From the NCBI RefSeq assembly GCF_030068615.1, contig NZ_JASJOC010000001.1, forward strand, positions 124,001 to 188,000: a DNA stretch of 64,000 nt. The letters are read 5' to 3'. Both the position numbers and the translations under genes were made by a program. Numbering within the stretch: position 1 is the stretch's first letter; every line of letters starts with the position of its first letter. The DNA comes from Halostagnicola sp. A-GB9-2. Lineage in GTDB: Archaea; Halobacteriota; Halobacteria; Halobacteriales; Natrialbaceae. Shown here piece by piece: positions 42,628-51,945 of the stretch. A model generated the notes under the pieces. The model was not told where the DNA came from. It was given only the letters and a program-made list of their open reading frames with translations, and did no database searches.

Positions 42628-44730
42628 CTATTCCCCACCGTCTGCGTTCGCCTGCGTCATGACGAGCGTGCCGTCCTCGAGGATCTCGCCCGTCCACTCG
42701 GGCGGAACGACGGTCGTGCTTTCGGCTTGCTCGAGGACCGCGGGGCCCTCGACCGGCGCGCCCGGCTCGAGTCGATCCCGTTCGTAGACGGCGGTTTCGT
42801 GCGTGCCGTGGCCGGGAAAGTGGGCGTCCCGAGTGCCGATTCGGGCGTCGCCCTCGCCGTCGTGGCGGACCAACGGGTCGGGGCCGTCGACGGTCGCGCT
42901 CGCGCGCAAATTGACGACCTCGATAGCCTCGTCCATCGCGTAGCCGTAGGCCTGCTCGTGGACTTCGTGGAACCGCTCGGCGACCGCGGACGGGTCGAAC
43001 TGCTCCCCTGCAGAGACGGACAGTTCGAAGCTTTGCCCGGCGTACCGGCAGTCGGCGGTTCGTTCGATCCGAGCCGCATCGGTATCGGAGGCGTCGGCCA
43101 GCACGTCCGAAACGAGTCCGTCGTAGACGTCCTCGAGACGCGACGGATCGGCGGTCTCGAGATCGACGCCGACCGTCCTCACGGCGTCGTAGCTCTCGTC
43201 GGCCGCGAGCAGGCCGAACGCCGAGAGAACCCCGCCGGGACGGGGGACGACGACGCGGTCGACCTCGAGACTCTCCGCGAGCGATGCGGCGTGCATCGGC
43301 CCCGCACCGCCGAAGGCGACGAGCGCGAACTCCCGCGGGTCGTGACCGCGCTCGACGGTGACCGAGCGGATCGTCCGGGTCATTGTCGCGTTGGCGACGC
43401 GGTAGACGCCGCGAGCCGCCTCGAGTGCGTTCTCGAGCCCGGCTTCATCCGCGAGCCGTTCCAGCGCGTCGTGGGCGGCCTCGACGTCGAGCGTGAACTC
43501 CCCGCCCAGGGCGGTCTCGGGGCCGATGTATCCCAGCACGACGTTCGCGTCCGTTACCGTGGGTTCGGTGCCGCCGCGGCCGTAGCAGGCCGGACCGGGC
43601 TGAGCCCCCGAAGATCGAGGGCCGACCCGGAGTGCGCCGCCCGCGTCGACCCAGGCGATCGACCCGCCGCCCGCGCCGACGGTGTTCACGTCGACCATCG
43701 GCGTTCGGATCGGGAGCCCGTCGATTTCGGAATCGGTCGTCCGTTCCGCTTCGCCGTCGCGGACGAGGCTCACGTCGCTCGAGGTGCCGCCCATGTCGAA
43801 GGTGACGAGCCCCGAAACGGCGTCGTCGTCCACCGTGGCGGCGGCACCGACCACGCCCGCGGCTGGTCCCGAAAGCGTCGTCGTGACGGCCTGCTCACGA
43901 ACCGTTTCGGGGTCCGCGATGCCGCCGTTGGCCTGCATGATCCGCGGCGCGGGGATGCCCGCTTCGGTTGCCTCCTCGACCAGCCGGCCGACGTAGCTGT
44001 CGATCGCCGGGCGGACGTAGGCGTCGACGGCCGTCGTCGAGGTTCGCTCGAACTCGCGGAACTCGGCGAGAACTTCGTGAGACGCCGACACCGGCACCTC
44101 GAGTTCCTCGCGAAGCACGTCGGCGACGACCCGCTCGTTCTCGGGGTCAGCGTAGGCGTGAAGCAGACAGATCGCGACGCTCTCGATGTCGCGCTCTCGC
44201 AGGGTCGCTGCGAGTTCCCGAACGTCCTCCTCGTCAACTGCTCGTTCGACGCCCGAGGGAGTCGTTCGCTCGTCGAGTTCGTACCGTCGACGGCGCGGAA
44301 CGAGCGGCTCAGGCTTTTCGGCCTCGAGATCGTACAGGTCGGGTCGGTCCTGTCTGCCGATCTCGAGCACGTCCCGGAACCCCTCGGTCGTGACCAGCGC
44401 GGTCTCCGCGCCGCCGCGCTCGAGCAGGGCGTTAACCGAGACGGTCATCGCGTGTGCGAACTCGTCGATCTCGCTCGGCTCGATACCCGCGCGGTCGCAG
44501 GCCTTTTCGATTCCCTCGAGGACGCCGACGCTCTGGTCGTCCGTGGTGGGCACTTTCGCCGTAACGAGTCGATCCTCGACCGAGAGTGCGACGTCCGTGA
44601 ACGTGCCGCCCACGTCGACGCCGACTCGAGTGTCGGTCGGGCTCGAGGATCGGCGTTTCCCGCCCTTCGATTTCGTTCCGTCGCGGTCTCGATCCGATGC
44701 GCCTTCGTCCGTCATGGCTGATTCGTTCAT
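42628..44730 (-). CDS. hyuA: Hydantoinase A / oxoprolinase-type subunit
   Basis: The 700-residue subunit carries the ATP-binding actin-like fold: TRVGVDVGGTFTDVALS (about 33-49), VTFDMGGTSSDVSLVRDGEA, NTVGAGGGSIAWVDAGGALR and RGGTEPTVTDANVVLGYIGP. The ATG at 44730 is 23 bases after the NRAMP stop; a second ATG five codons later is also possible. A Lys/Arg/Ser-rich leader (about 30 residues) precedes the fold. It works with HyuB. Confidence 0.91.
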   Translation of the reverse strand: MNESAMTDEGASDRDRDGTKSKGGKRRSSSPTDTRVGVDVGGTFTDVALSVEDRLVTAKVPTTDDQSVGVLEGIEKACDRAGIEPSEIDEFAHAMTVSVNALLERGGAETALVTTEGFRDVLEIGRQDRPDLYDLEAEKPEPLVPRRRRYELDERTTPSGVERAVDEEDVRELAATLRERDIESVAICLLHAYADPENERVVADVLREELEVPVSASHEVLAEFREFERTSTTAVDAYVRPAIDSYVGRLVEEATEAGIPAPRIMQANGGIADPETVREQAVTTTLSGPAAGVVGAAATVDDDAVSGLVTFDMGGTSSDVSLVRDGEAERTTDSEIDGLPIRTPMVDVNTVGAGGGSIAWVDAGGALRVGPRSSGAQPGPACYGRGGTEPTVTDANVVLGYIGPETALGGEFTLDVEAAHDALERLADEAGLENALEAARGVYRVANATMTRTIRSVTVERGHDPREFALVAFGGAGPMHAASLAESLEVDRVVVPRPGGVLSAFGLLAADESYDAVRTVGVDLETADPSRLEDVYDGLVSDVLADASDTDAARIERTADCRYAGQSFELSVSAGEQFDPSAVAERFHEVHEQAYGYAMDEAIEVVNLRASATVDGPDPLVRHDGEGDARIGTRDAHFPGHGTHETAVYERDRLEPGAPVEGPAVLEQAESTTVVPPEWTGEILEDGTLVMTQANADGGE

Positions 44731-44753
44731 GTGAATGTCGGTAAACGTGGTGA

Positions 44754-45971
44754 TTAGATGCCCAGAAGACCGGTGATCGCGTCGAACAGCGTTTGCAGAC
44801 CGATGACGACGACGACCAACGTGACGAGTCCGCCCAGCACGTTTTGTAGCGTGCTGTTGGTGTACTCTCCGAGTAAGGATTCGTTGTTCATCGCGTAGAT
44901 CAGGAAGATCGCGAGGATGGGCAAGAGAATACCGTTCATCGCCTGCGCGAAAAGGATCACTTCCAGGGGGCTGTAATCGAGTGCTGAAAAGACGGTCCCG
45001 ACGCCGAGTATCGTGACCCAGATCGCACGGAATCGCGTGGAGGTGAGGTCGCGTTCCCATCCCAGTGCGCCGGCAGTAGCGTACGCACCAGCAAGCGGCG
45101 CGCTCATTGCACTCGTAAAGCCGGCGGCGAACAGCCCGATCGCGAAGAATGTGAGCGCGTAACCGCCGAAGGCGGGCTCGAGCTGGTCAGCCATTTCGCC
45201 GATATTCTCGATTCCCGACCCCTCCGGAAACACCGCAGCAGCCGTCACGACGATCGAGGTCGTGATGATTCCGCCGAGGACGACCATCGCGATCGTATCC
45301 GTCCGACACTCCGCGAGGTCGCTCGGGCCGTCCCAGCGCTCTTGGACGGTGCTCGCGTGAAGGAATAGATTGTATCCGACGACGGTCGTCCCGATGAGCC
45401 CCGCGATGAGATACGCGGACCCCTCCGGAACCGTCGGCACGAGTCCGCCCGATATCGCGCCGATATCCGGTCGAACCATGATCGCGTTGACGATGAAGGC
45501 CAGCCCCATGACGGTGACGAGGCCGACGAACACCCGCTCGATCAGTTTGTAGTTTCCTGACCAGAGCAATGAACCTGCGGCGATTCCGATGAGCGGCCCC
45601 CAGACGTTCTCGCTCACGCCGGTGATCGTGCTCAAACCCGCAGCACCACCGACTATGTTGCCGGTCTGGAACGCCGCCGTCCCGAGACCGATCGCACCGA
45701 CGACAAGGGCGACGGTAACGACCTTGACGAGTAGGTTCGACGACTCGTTCCGAAGCGCTTCTCCGAGCCCTTCTCGAGAGACCAGTCCGAGCCGCGCGCT
45801 CATCTCCTGCAGGACCATCGTTGCGATGATCGAGAACGCAATCGTCCACAGCAGGAGGTAAGCGTACTCCGCGCCGATGACGCTTGCCGTCGTTACAGTA
45901 CCTGGTCCCACGAACGCCGCCGCGACGAGCGCCCCCGGACCGATTGCCTTGAGTCGGTTGACGATACCCAT
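44754..45971 (-). CDS. NRAMP-fold transporter without the metal-binding residues
   Basis: The 405-residue membrane protein has 11 hydrophobic segments and clear NRAMP similarity, for example IGPGALVAAAFVGPGTVTTA in helix 1 and GTTVVGYNLFLHASTVQERW in helix 6. Canonical NRAMP metal transporters have DPGN in helix 1 and a MPH-containing segment in helix 6. Here these read GPGT and GYN, so the Asp, Asn and Met that hold the metal are missing. It therefore probably carries another solute. As the first gene of the operon with hyuA and hyuB, it is a good candidate for uptake of their cyclic substrate (inference). Seven phased repeats lie about 100 bases upstream. Confidence 0.85.
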   Translation of the reverse strand: MGIVNRLKAIGPGALVAAAFVGPGTVTTASVIGAEYAYLLLWTIAFSIIATMVLQEMSARLGLVSREGLGEALRNESSNLLVKVVTVALVVGAIGLGTAAFQTGNIVGGAAGLSTITGVSENVWGPLIGIAAGSLLWSGNYKLIERVFVGLVTVMGLAFIVNAIMVRPDIGAISGGLVPTVPEGSAYLIAGLIGTTVVGYNLFLHASTVQERWDGPSDLAECRTDTIAMVVLGGIITTSIVVTAAAVFPEGSGIENIGEMADQLEPAFGGYALTFFAIGLFAAGFTSAMSAPLAGAYATAGALGWERDLTSTRFRAIWVTILGVGTVFSALDYSPLEVILFAQAMNGILLPILAIFLIYAMNNESLLGEYTNSTLQNVLGGLVTLVVVVIGLQTLFDAITGLLGI

Positions 45972-46068
45972 GTTCGATATACGCTCACATCCCTCTCCGT
46001 AACCACCAAAAGGGTTGTTGAGAAGCGGTCATACGGCTCGATACAGTACCGGTGATTGGACGAAATCT

Positions 46069-46138
46069 GTATGAGAGTGTATGGTTTCGTGTGAGAAAGT
46101 ATGATATTGTATGAGTTCGTATGATCTCGTCTGCGTAT
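46069..46138 (-). promoter_or_regulatory. Seven 10-base repeats upstream of the NRAMP-hyu operon
   Basis: Consecutive decamers read GTATGAGAGT, GTATGGTTTC, GTGTGAGAAA, GTATGATATT, GTATGAGTTC, GTATGATCTC and GTCTGCGTAT, so GTATGA recurs with a strict 10-base period. All copies face the same side of the DNA helix. The array ends 98 bases before the NRAMP start. It does not code for protein in any sensible frame. It looks like a cooperative binding platform for a regulator or a bent-DNA tract; the bound protein is unknown. Confidence 0.65.
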
Positions 46139-46198
46139 GAAGATGTGTGGTCAGAACTCCACTTGTCGACTCCGGTCAACTGGCTCGGCCGGGTTCGG

Positions 46199-46762
46199 CT
46201 ACTCGCCTTCGTTCTGCTCGCCTGCCGGCCGCTCGGTAATAAACACCTTCGAGAGCCCCTGATCGATCTCGATGTCGACCGGAAGATCGACCGTACTTCG
46301 TTCGATGAACCGCGTCATGAACCAGCGGATCGGTTCGGACGCGAAGACGATCTGGTAGACGCCATCCTCCTGGGTTCGAACGCCAAGAAACCCACAAAAG
46401 GACAGCCACTCGAGGAGCTCTTCCACGCTGTCGAAGCGCTCGGCGTACTCTCGAGCGTGGTAGTCCGAGACCCGGTCGGCGGCCTCGACGAACGCTGGAT
46501 CCGGGTCACCGTCCTCGTAGAGGTGTTCGAGAAAACAGTGCAGAAAGTCGACATCGAGTAGAACGTGCTCGCCCGAAGAAAGCATCTGGTAGTACTGCTC
46601 TAGGTTGTCGCTGGGCCGACCGCTCGCGGCTTCGAAGTTCGCCGCGTAGAACGCGAGCGCCCGTCGGACCACCTCGCTCTGGCCGTTGTCCGTCTGGGAC
46701 ATGAGCGTCTCGAGTGCTGTTTCAGCGTCGTCGTCGAGAGAAACCGTCATACGGCGGGTCAT
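46199..46762 (-). CDS. Ribbon-helix-helix regulator with C-terminal sensor-like domain
   Basis: The 187-residue protein begins with a CopG/MetJ-like ribbon-helix-helix (RRMTVSLDDDAETALETLMS, QSEVVRRALAFYAANFEAA). A helical domain of about 120 residues follows (HVLLDVDFLHCFLEHLYEDG, ELLEWLSFCGFLGVRTQE) of a type common in haloarchaea, probably an effector or dimerisation region. Starts at 46762 and 46750 are both plausible. It stands between the phased repeats and topA and is a candidate regulator of the repeats, though no evidence links them. Confidence 0.75.
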   Translation of the reverse strand: MTRRMTVSLDDDAETALETLMSQTDNGQSEVVRRALAFYAANFEAASGRPSDNLEQYYQMLSSGEHVLLDVDFLHCFLEHLYEDGDPDPAFVEAADRVSDYHAREYAERFDSVEELLEWLSFCGFLGVRTQEDGVYQIVFASEPIRWFMTRFIERSTVDLPVDIEIDQGLSKVFITERPAGEQNEGE

Positions 46763-47053
46763 AGGTGCGGAGAGGAATTCCAGAGGGATAACTGTCCGCA
46801 ACCGGACTCGAGCAGTGTTCACGACTCGAGTATTTTTCAACTCGGGGACGTTCACGTCGTATTTCGAAACTCGACGAAGTTCGATCTCGAGTCGACACGG
46901 CGCATCTCGAGCCACCTTGCGCACGCGAGCGCCCATCGCACGCACACCCGCGTAGTCTTGCGATTTCAGGCGAGTTTCGGCGAAAGGGTTATCCCAATCT
47001 CGGTCGTACCGAGCGATCATGCTCGAGAAGTTCCTTGTGGGGGGTGAGCGACC

Positions 47054-49591
47054 GTGGAGCTGATTATTACGGAGAAGGACAACGCTGCGCGGCGAATCGC
47101 CGAAATACTGAGCGGCGACTCGATGGACTCGAGTCGAAAGAACGGAGTGAACGTCTATGAGTGGGGCGGCAAGCGCTGCGTCGGCCTTTCGGGCCACGTC
47201 GTCGGGGTTGACTTTCCGCCGGAGTACTCTGATTGGCGAGACGTCGAACCCAAGGAGTTGATCGACGCGAGCGTCGAAAAGACCGCGACGAAAGAAAACA
47301 TCGTCGCGACGCTTCGGATCCTCGCGCGCAAAGCCGAACGGGCGACGATCGCGACCGACTACGACCGCGAGGGCGAACTCATCGGCAAGGAAGCCTACGA
47401 GATCGTCGAGGAAGCCAACGACGAGATCCCGATTCGCCGGGTGCGGTTCTCCTCGATCACCGAAAACGAGGTCCAGTCGGCGTTCAACGAACCCGACGAA
47501 CTCGACTTCGACCTCGCCGCCGCCGGCGAGGCCCGCCAGATCATCGATCTCATCTGGGGAGCGTCGCTCACGCGATTCCTCTCGCTTTCTTCGGGCCAAC
47601 TGGGCAACGACTTCATCTCGGTCGGTCGAGTCCAGTCGCCGACGCTCAAACTGATGGTCGACCGCGAGCGCGAAATCGAGGCCTTCGATCCCGAATCCTA
47701 CTGGGAACTGGTCGCCGATTTGGCGAAAACCGACAGCGATGACGGTGCCGAGGCCGACGGCGAGAGCGGCGAGGACCCGACCGCCCCGTTCGAAGCCCAG
47801 TACTTCTATCGCGACGAAGACGATAACGAAGCCGAACGCGTCTGGGACGAGTCGACCGCAGAAGGAGTCTACGAGACGCTCTCGAGCGCTGACTCGGCCA
47901 CGGTCGTCGACGTCAACGGTCGCAGCCGGACGGATTCGCCGCCAGCGCCGTTCAACACCACTCAGTTCATCCGCGCAGCGAGCGCGATCGGCTACTCCGC
48001 CAAGCGGGCGATGTCCATCGCGGAGGACCTCTACACTGCCGGTTACATTACCTATCCCCGAACGGACAACACGGTCTACCCGGACGACCTCGAGCCCGAC
48101 GCGCTCTTGGACGAGTTTGTCGGCCACCCGACGCTGGGCGAGAGCGCAGAATCGCTCCTCGAGGACGACGAGGAAATCGTTCCGACGGAAGGCGATGAAG
48201 AGACGACCGATCACCCGCCAATTCACCCGACGGGAGAGATTCCGTCCCGGGGCGGCGACGTCTCAGACGACGAGTGGGAAGTGTTCGAACTCGTCGTTCG
48301 GCGCTTCTACGCGACCGTCGCGGACCCTGCGGAGTGGGAACACCTCAAGGTCGTCGCGGAGGTCGACGACGAAGAGCGACTCAAGGCAAACGGCAAGCGT
48401 CTCGTCGAACCCGGCTACCACGCCGTCTACCCGTACTTCAACACCTCCGAAAACTTCGTTCCCGCCGTCGACGTAGGCGAGGAGCTCTCGCTATCCGATG
48501 CCGAACTCGAGGCCAAGGAAACCCAGCCGCCGCGTCGATACGGCCAATCTCGGCTCATCGAGACGATGGAGGATCTGGGTATCGGAACGAAGTCGACCCG
48601 CCACGAGACGATCGAGAAGCTCTATGACCGTGGCTACATCGAGAGCGATCCGCCGCGGCCGACGCGACTCGCGATGGCCGTCGTCGGTGCCGCGGAGGAC
48701 TACGCCGACCGCGTCGTCAGCGAGGACATGACCGCCCAGCTCGAGGCGGACATGGACGCCATCGCGAACGGAGAAGCGTCGCTCGAAGACGTCACCGACG
48801 AGTCCCGAGAGATGCTCGAGGACATCTTCGCGAGCCTCGCCGACTCCCGCGAAGAGATCGGCGACCAGCTTCGCAAGTCGCTCAAGGACGACAAGCGCCT
48901 CGGACCGTGTCCCGAATGCGGCGAGGACCTGCTCGTTCGGCGCTCGCGCCACGGCTCCTATTTCGTCGGCTGTGACGGCTATCCCGACTGTGAGAACACG
49001 CTCCCGCTCCCCTCGACGGGCAAGCCGCTGATCCTCGAGGACGAATGCGAGGACCACGGCCTCAACGAGGTCAAGATGCTCGCCGGACGACAGACGTTCG
49101 TTCACGGCTGTGCGCTCTGTAAGGCCGAAGAGGCTGGCGAAGGGCCGACGCTGGGGGCGTGTCCAGAATGCGGAGACGAACACGATGGGGAGCTTGCGGT
49201 AAAGACCCTCCAGAGCGGCTCGAGGCTCGTCGGCTGTACTCGCTATCCGGACTGTGAGTACTCGCTACCGCTTCCCCGCCGCGGCGAAATCGAGGTCACC
49301 GACGAACGCTGTGAGGAACACGACCTGCCGGAACTGCTCGTCCACAACGGCGACGAACCGTGGGAGCTTGGCTGTCCGATCTGTAACTACCGCGAGTTTC
49401 AGGCTCGAGAAGCCGACAGCGGTTCGGACCTCGAGGCGCTCGAGGGGATCGGCGCGAAGACCGTCGAAAAGCTGGCGAACGCGGGAATCGAAGACGTGTC
49501 GGATCTCTCTGATGCCGATCCGGATGCCGTCGCCGAGAGCGTCGACGGCGTGAGCGCGGACCGAGTTCGGACGTGGCAGGCGAAGGCCTAA
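47054..49591 (+). CDS. topA: DNA topoisomerase I (type IA)
   Basis: Relaxes negative supercoils by single-strand passage. The 845-residue protein starts at GTG (47054), with a strong ggggtga before it, giving the TOPRIM opening MELIITEKDNAARRIAEILS. DYDREGELIG holds the metal-binding acidic residues. The active site Tyr lies in GYITYPRTDNTVYPDDL. The C-terminus has three zinc-ribbon repeats (CPEC...CDGYPDC, CALC, CPEC...CTRYPDC, CPIC) and a helix-hairpin-helix (LEALEGIGAKTVEKLANAGI). It is a core gene; long antisense frames over it are shadows. Confidence 0.95.
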   Translation: MELIITEKDNAARRIAEILSGDSMDSSRKNGVNVYEWGGKRCVGLSGHVVGVDFPPEYSDWRDVEPKELIDASVEKTATKENIVATLRILARKAERATIATDYDREGELIGKEAYEIVEEANDEIPIRRVRFSSITENEVQSAFNEPDELDFDLAAAGEARQIIDLIWGASLTRFLSLSSGQLGNDFISVGRVQSPTLKLMVDREREIEAFDPESYWELVADLAKTDSDDGAEADGESGEDPTAPFEAQYFYRDEDDNEAERVWDESTAEGVYETLSSADSATVVDVNGRSRTDSPPAPFNTTQFIRAASAIGYSAKRAMSIAEDLYTAGYITYPRTDNTVYPDDLEPDALLDEFVGHPTLGESAESLLEDDEEIVPTEGDEETTDHPPIHPTGEIPSRGGDVSDDEWEVFELVVRRFYATVADPAEWEHLKVVAEVDDEERLKANGKRLVEPGYHAVYPYFNTSENFVPAVDVGEELSLSDAELEAKETQPPRRYGQSRLIETMEDLGIGTKSTRHETIEKLYDRGYIESDPPRPTRLAMAVVGAAEDYADRVVSEDMTAQLEADMDAIANGEASLEDVTDESREMLEDIFASLADSREEIGDQLRKSLKDDKRLGPCPECGEDLLVRRSRHGSYFVGCDGYPDCENTLPLPSTGKPLILEDECEDHGLNEVKMLAGRQTFVHGCALCKAEEAGEGPTLGACPECGDEHDGELAVKTLQSGSRLVGCTRYPDCEYSLPLPRRGEIEVTDERCEEHDLPELLVHNGDEPWELGCPICNYREFQAREADSGSDLEALEGIGAKTVEKLANAGIEDVSDLSDADPDAVAESVDGVSADRVRTWQAKA

Positions 49592-49648
49592 CCCCATCAG
49601 GCGGTCGCCGTTGAAGCTGTAACTCCGGTTTTGGTTCCGCGTTACCGT

Positions 49649-50347
49649 TCACTTATCGAATTCCGTCTCGTCGTGACTGACGGCGACGTTGCGCGACGGG
49701 GATTTTTTATTGGACACATCAGCGTCTTCGACGGCGGATCGAATCGAGCGGAGTTCCGCGAGAATCTCCTCGAGAACCTCCTCGTCGGGCCGTTCGTCCG
49801 CTCCCTGCTCGTCCGAGCGGTAGCGACTGATCATCGCTTGTACCTGTTTTGGGGATCGAACAGAGGAAAAGCGCATCTCGACGCCGGCTCCGCCCGCGGT
49901 GCTGATCCCGACGTGGCCGTACCCCATGACGTTCCCGACCGCGGTCTGGGTGTAGGAGCTGTTTTGCACCTTTTCGAAATCGACTCGTTTGACGTCCCTC
50001 GAGAAGACGCCGCGTTTCTTGTAGAGCGCACTCGAGGTAACGACGTAATCGGTTCGACTGACGCGCAAGACTGCCCAGAGAGCGACGGGAAGCGTCACGA
50101 TCGACAGGACCGCCATCGCGACGAGCCCGGCAGATACCGAGAACGGGAACAATGCCAGCGTGCTCAGCGGTAGTAACAGGAGTGCCACAACCGGTGTGAT
50201 CGTCCGCCAATCCGGTCCGCCGATCCAGTGGACTGACTCACCGTCCTCGAGCGATAGCCACTCGAGATCCGTCGTCGAACCGGGTGAATCAGCGGGCTCT
50301 GAGCTGATTACGATTCCATCGGATTCGTCTGATTTGGGAGATGTCAT
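49649..50347 (-). CDS. PH-domain (bPH2/YdbS-like) membrane protein
   Basis: The 232-residue protein has an acidic N-terminus, two adjacent transmembrane helices (ITPVVALLLLPLSTLALFPF and AGLVAMAVLSIVTLPVALWA) and a bacterial PH-like domain. That domain reads RTDYVVTSSALYKKRGVFSR, DVKRVDFEKVQNSSYTQT, VGNVMGYGHVGISTAGGAGV, typical of DUF304/bPH_2. An acidic helical tail follows. The function of this family is unclear; membrane stress and transport roles are suggested in bacteria. It converges with topA. Confidence 0.8.
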   Translation of the reverse strand: MTSPKSDESDGIVISSEPADSPGSTTDLEWLSLEDGESVHWIGGPDWRTITPVVALLLLPLSTLALFPFSVSAGLVAMAVLSIVTLPVALWAVLRVSRTDYVVTSSALYKKRGVFSRDVKRVDFEKVQNSSYTQTAVGNVMGYGHVGISTAGGAGVEMRFSSVRSPKQVQAMISRYRSDEQGADERPDEEVLEEILAELRSIRSAVEDADVSNKKSPSRNVAVSHDETEFDK

Positions 50348-50459
50348 CGTGTGCGTTCAATCTGGCTGCTGCTACCGTGTCCATTCGTCCCGTCGTCGTG
50401 TACGTTTCGTCTCGTGATTGTGCTAGCTCGGAACGGCTAGGACAAACCGCTCCGATTGT

Positions 50460-50915
50460 TCAGGGAACCTGTTCGCGCTTTTTCGAAAGGACTGTCCGGT
50501 CGAACGAACAGACCAGGTCGTCGTCCTGATTGAAGGCTTCGACGCGCATCGTGACGACGCCGCGGTCGCCGTCTGACGTTTCTCGCTTCTCGGTTATTGT
50601 CGATTGGGCGCGAATCGTATCGCCGTGAAAGACGGGTTCGGGATGTTCCACATCGTCGTAGGAGAGGTTCGCGACGATCGTTCCGTCGGTCGTTTCCGGA
50701 ATCGAAATACCGACCGCCAGCGACATCGTGTAGAGCCCGTTAACGACCCGCTCGCCGAACTGAGTGTCCTCGGCGAATTCGGAATCGAGGTGCAACGGCT
50801 GCTGGTTCATCGTCATGTCACAAAAGCGCTGGTTGTCGCTCTCGGATATCGTCCGCCGGCGCTCGTGCTGGATGGTTTCTCCGACCTCGAGTTCCTCGTA
50901 GTAGAGTCCGGTCAT
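50460..50915 (-). CDS. MaoC-type enoyl-CoA hydratase
   Basis: Single hotdog domain of 151 residues: LYYEELEVGETIQHERRRTI, then NQRFCDMTMNQQPLHLDSEF where the Asp/His of the hydratase-2 motif lies, then GERVVNGLYTMSLAVGISIP. It should hydrate an enoyl-CoA. In haloarchaea similar genes lie near CitE-type lyases and glutamate dehydrogenase; both are 3-5 kb away here. The ATG at 50915 (MTGLYYEEL) is preferred; the frame is open 41 codons upstream without conserved sequence. Confidence 0.85.
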   Translation of the reverse strand: MTGLYYEELEVGETIQHERRRTISESDNQRFCDMTMNQQPLHLDSEFAEDTQFGERVVNGLYTMSLAVGISIPETTDGTIVANLSYDDVEHPEPVFHGDTIRAQSTITEKRETSDGDRGVVTMRVEAFNQDDDLVCSFDRTVLSKKREQVP

Positions 50916-51195
50916 ACCAGAGACATAGGTGGGGGCCCCAAAGAATGTCAGTGGGGATCGGAGAACTCTTCGATGTAGTCCGTTGGGTATGGAAAGTCCC
51001 CACGGATGGGATCCATCAAATTTCATTGCCCAACACATTTCAATAGATCATAATTATTAAATAGACAGGAGCGGTTCCCGTAGACGGAAATCGCATAATG
51101 GTAGGAAGATATTGTCATGAGAAGCGTGCCGGGGTATCCACTGACCGATCCGAACGAAGTAACATTCATCGAAGCAAGATTGTGAAGGCCGAAAG

Positions 51196-51870
51196 ATGAA
51201 TAGAAAAACAATCGCGTCACTAGCTGTTCTTGCGGTGATACTTCTTTCAGGATGTCTTCATATGACTGCGACAGTCGAAGTTTCCCCGGACGGCGACCTC
51301 GAGACGATGGCAGTCGAAATGGAGATGGATGAGATTATCTACAACGAACTCGAGGCTGAAGCTCAGGAGGAAGGGTACGACTCAGTTGAGGCAATGCTGG
51401 AAGACGATATGCTAGACGACGCTGACGACGAGTACTACGATGACGTGAGTTCATCGACCAAGGAACTCGATGATGGAGATTATCTCGTGACTGTCAGTGC
51501 CGACAATGTTGACCCTGATGGATCGGACGATATCGACGTCACAGTTGAGGACGATATGATCGAGTTCGAGGATAGCGGCATCATGGACGATACCGGCGGA
51601 GATGAAGGCGATGAGATGGACGAGTTTGACAGTCAGATTACCGTCGAGTACGAACTGATCATGCCTGGCGAGATTCAGGACCACAACGCAGACGAAATAA
51701 GCGATGATGGAACGACAGCAACGTGGGATCTGGTAAACTCGAACGAGGACTCGGTGTATGCGGAGAGTGAAATCGACGACGACGGAATGCCTGGCTTCGG
51801 TGTTTCCGCAGGCCTTCTGGCGTTGTTGGTCGCAGTCGCCAGTCTCGGACTGTATACGCGGTCTTCCTGA
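51196..51870 (+). CDS. Acidic surface lipoprotein with PGF-CTERM-like tail
   Basis: The 224-residue protein has a signal with lipobox ASLAVLAVILLSGC (Cys about 20), a very acidic extracellular domain (long Asp/Glu runs) and at the C-terminus GMPGFGVSAGLLALLVAV, then a short basic end. PGFG plus a helix is the archaeosortase sorting signal. Lipid anchor and sorting signal in one protein is unusual. The domain resembles a DUF found in archaeal lipoproteins, without known function. It lies alone between two minus-strand genes. Confidence 0.72.
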   Translation: MNRKTIASLAVLAVILLSGCLHMTATVEVSPDGDLETMAVEMEMDEIIYNELEAEAQEEGYDSVEAMLEDDMLDDADDEYYDDVSSSTKELDDGDYLVTVSADNVDPDGSDDIDVTVEDDMIEFEDSGIMDDTGGDEGDEMDEFDSQITVEYELIMPGEIQDHNADEISDDGTTATWDLVNSNEDSVYAESEIDDDGMPGFGVSAGLLALLVAVASLGLYTRSS

Positions 51871-51945
51871 CCGTCTGTGACGAACGAGACGTATCGAGAC
51901 TGATTTTTTGGCCGGTGGTCGGTTGCGCTGTCCGACGAAAGACCG

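Noticed and set aside
46763-48226. Long minus-strand open frame extending the RHH gene to 675 residues across topA
   Set aside because: It overlaps topoisomerase I, which is clearly real. The extension is Arg/Val/Asp-rich shadow sequence without motifs, and the RHH domain gives the natural start.
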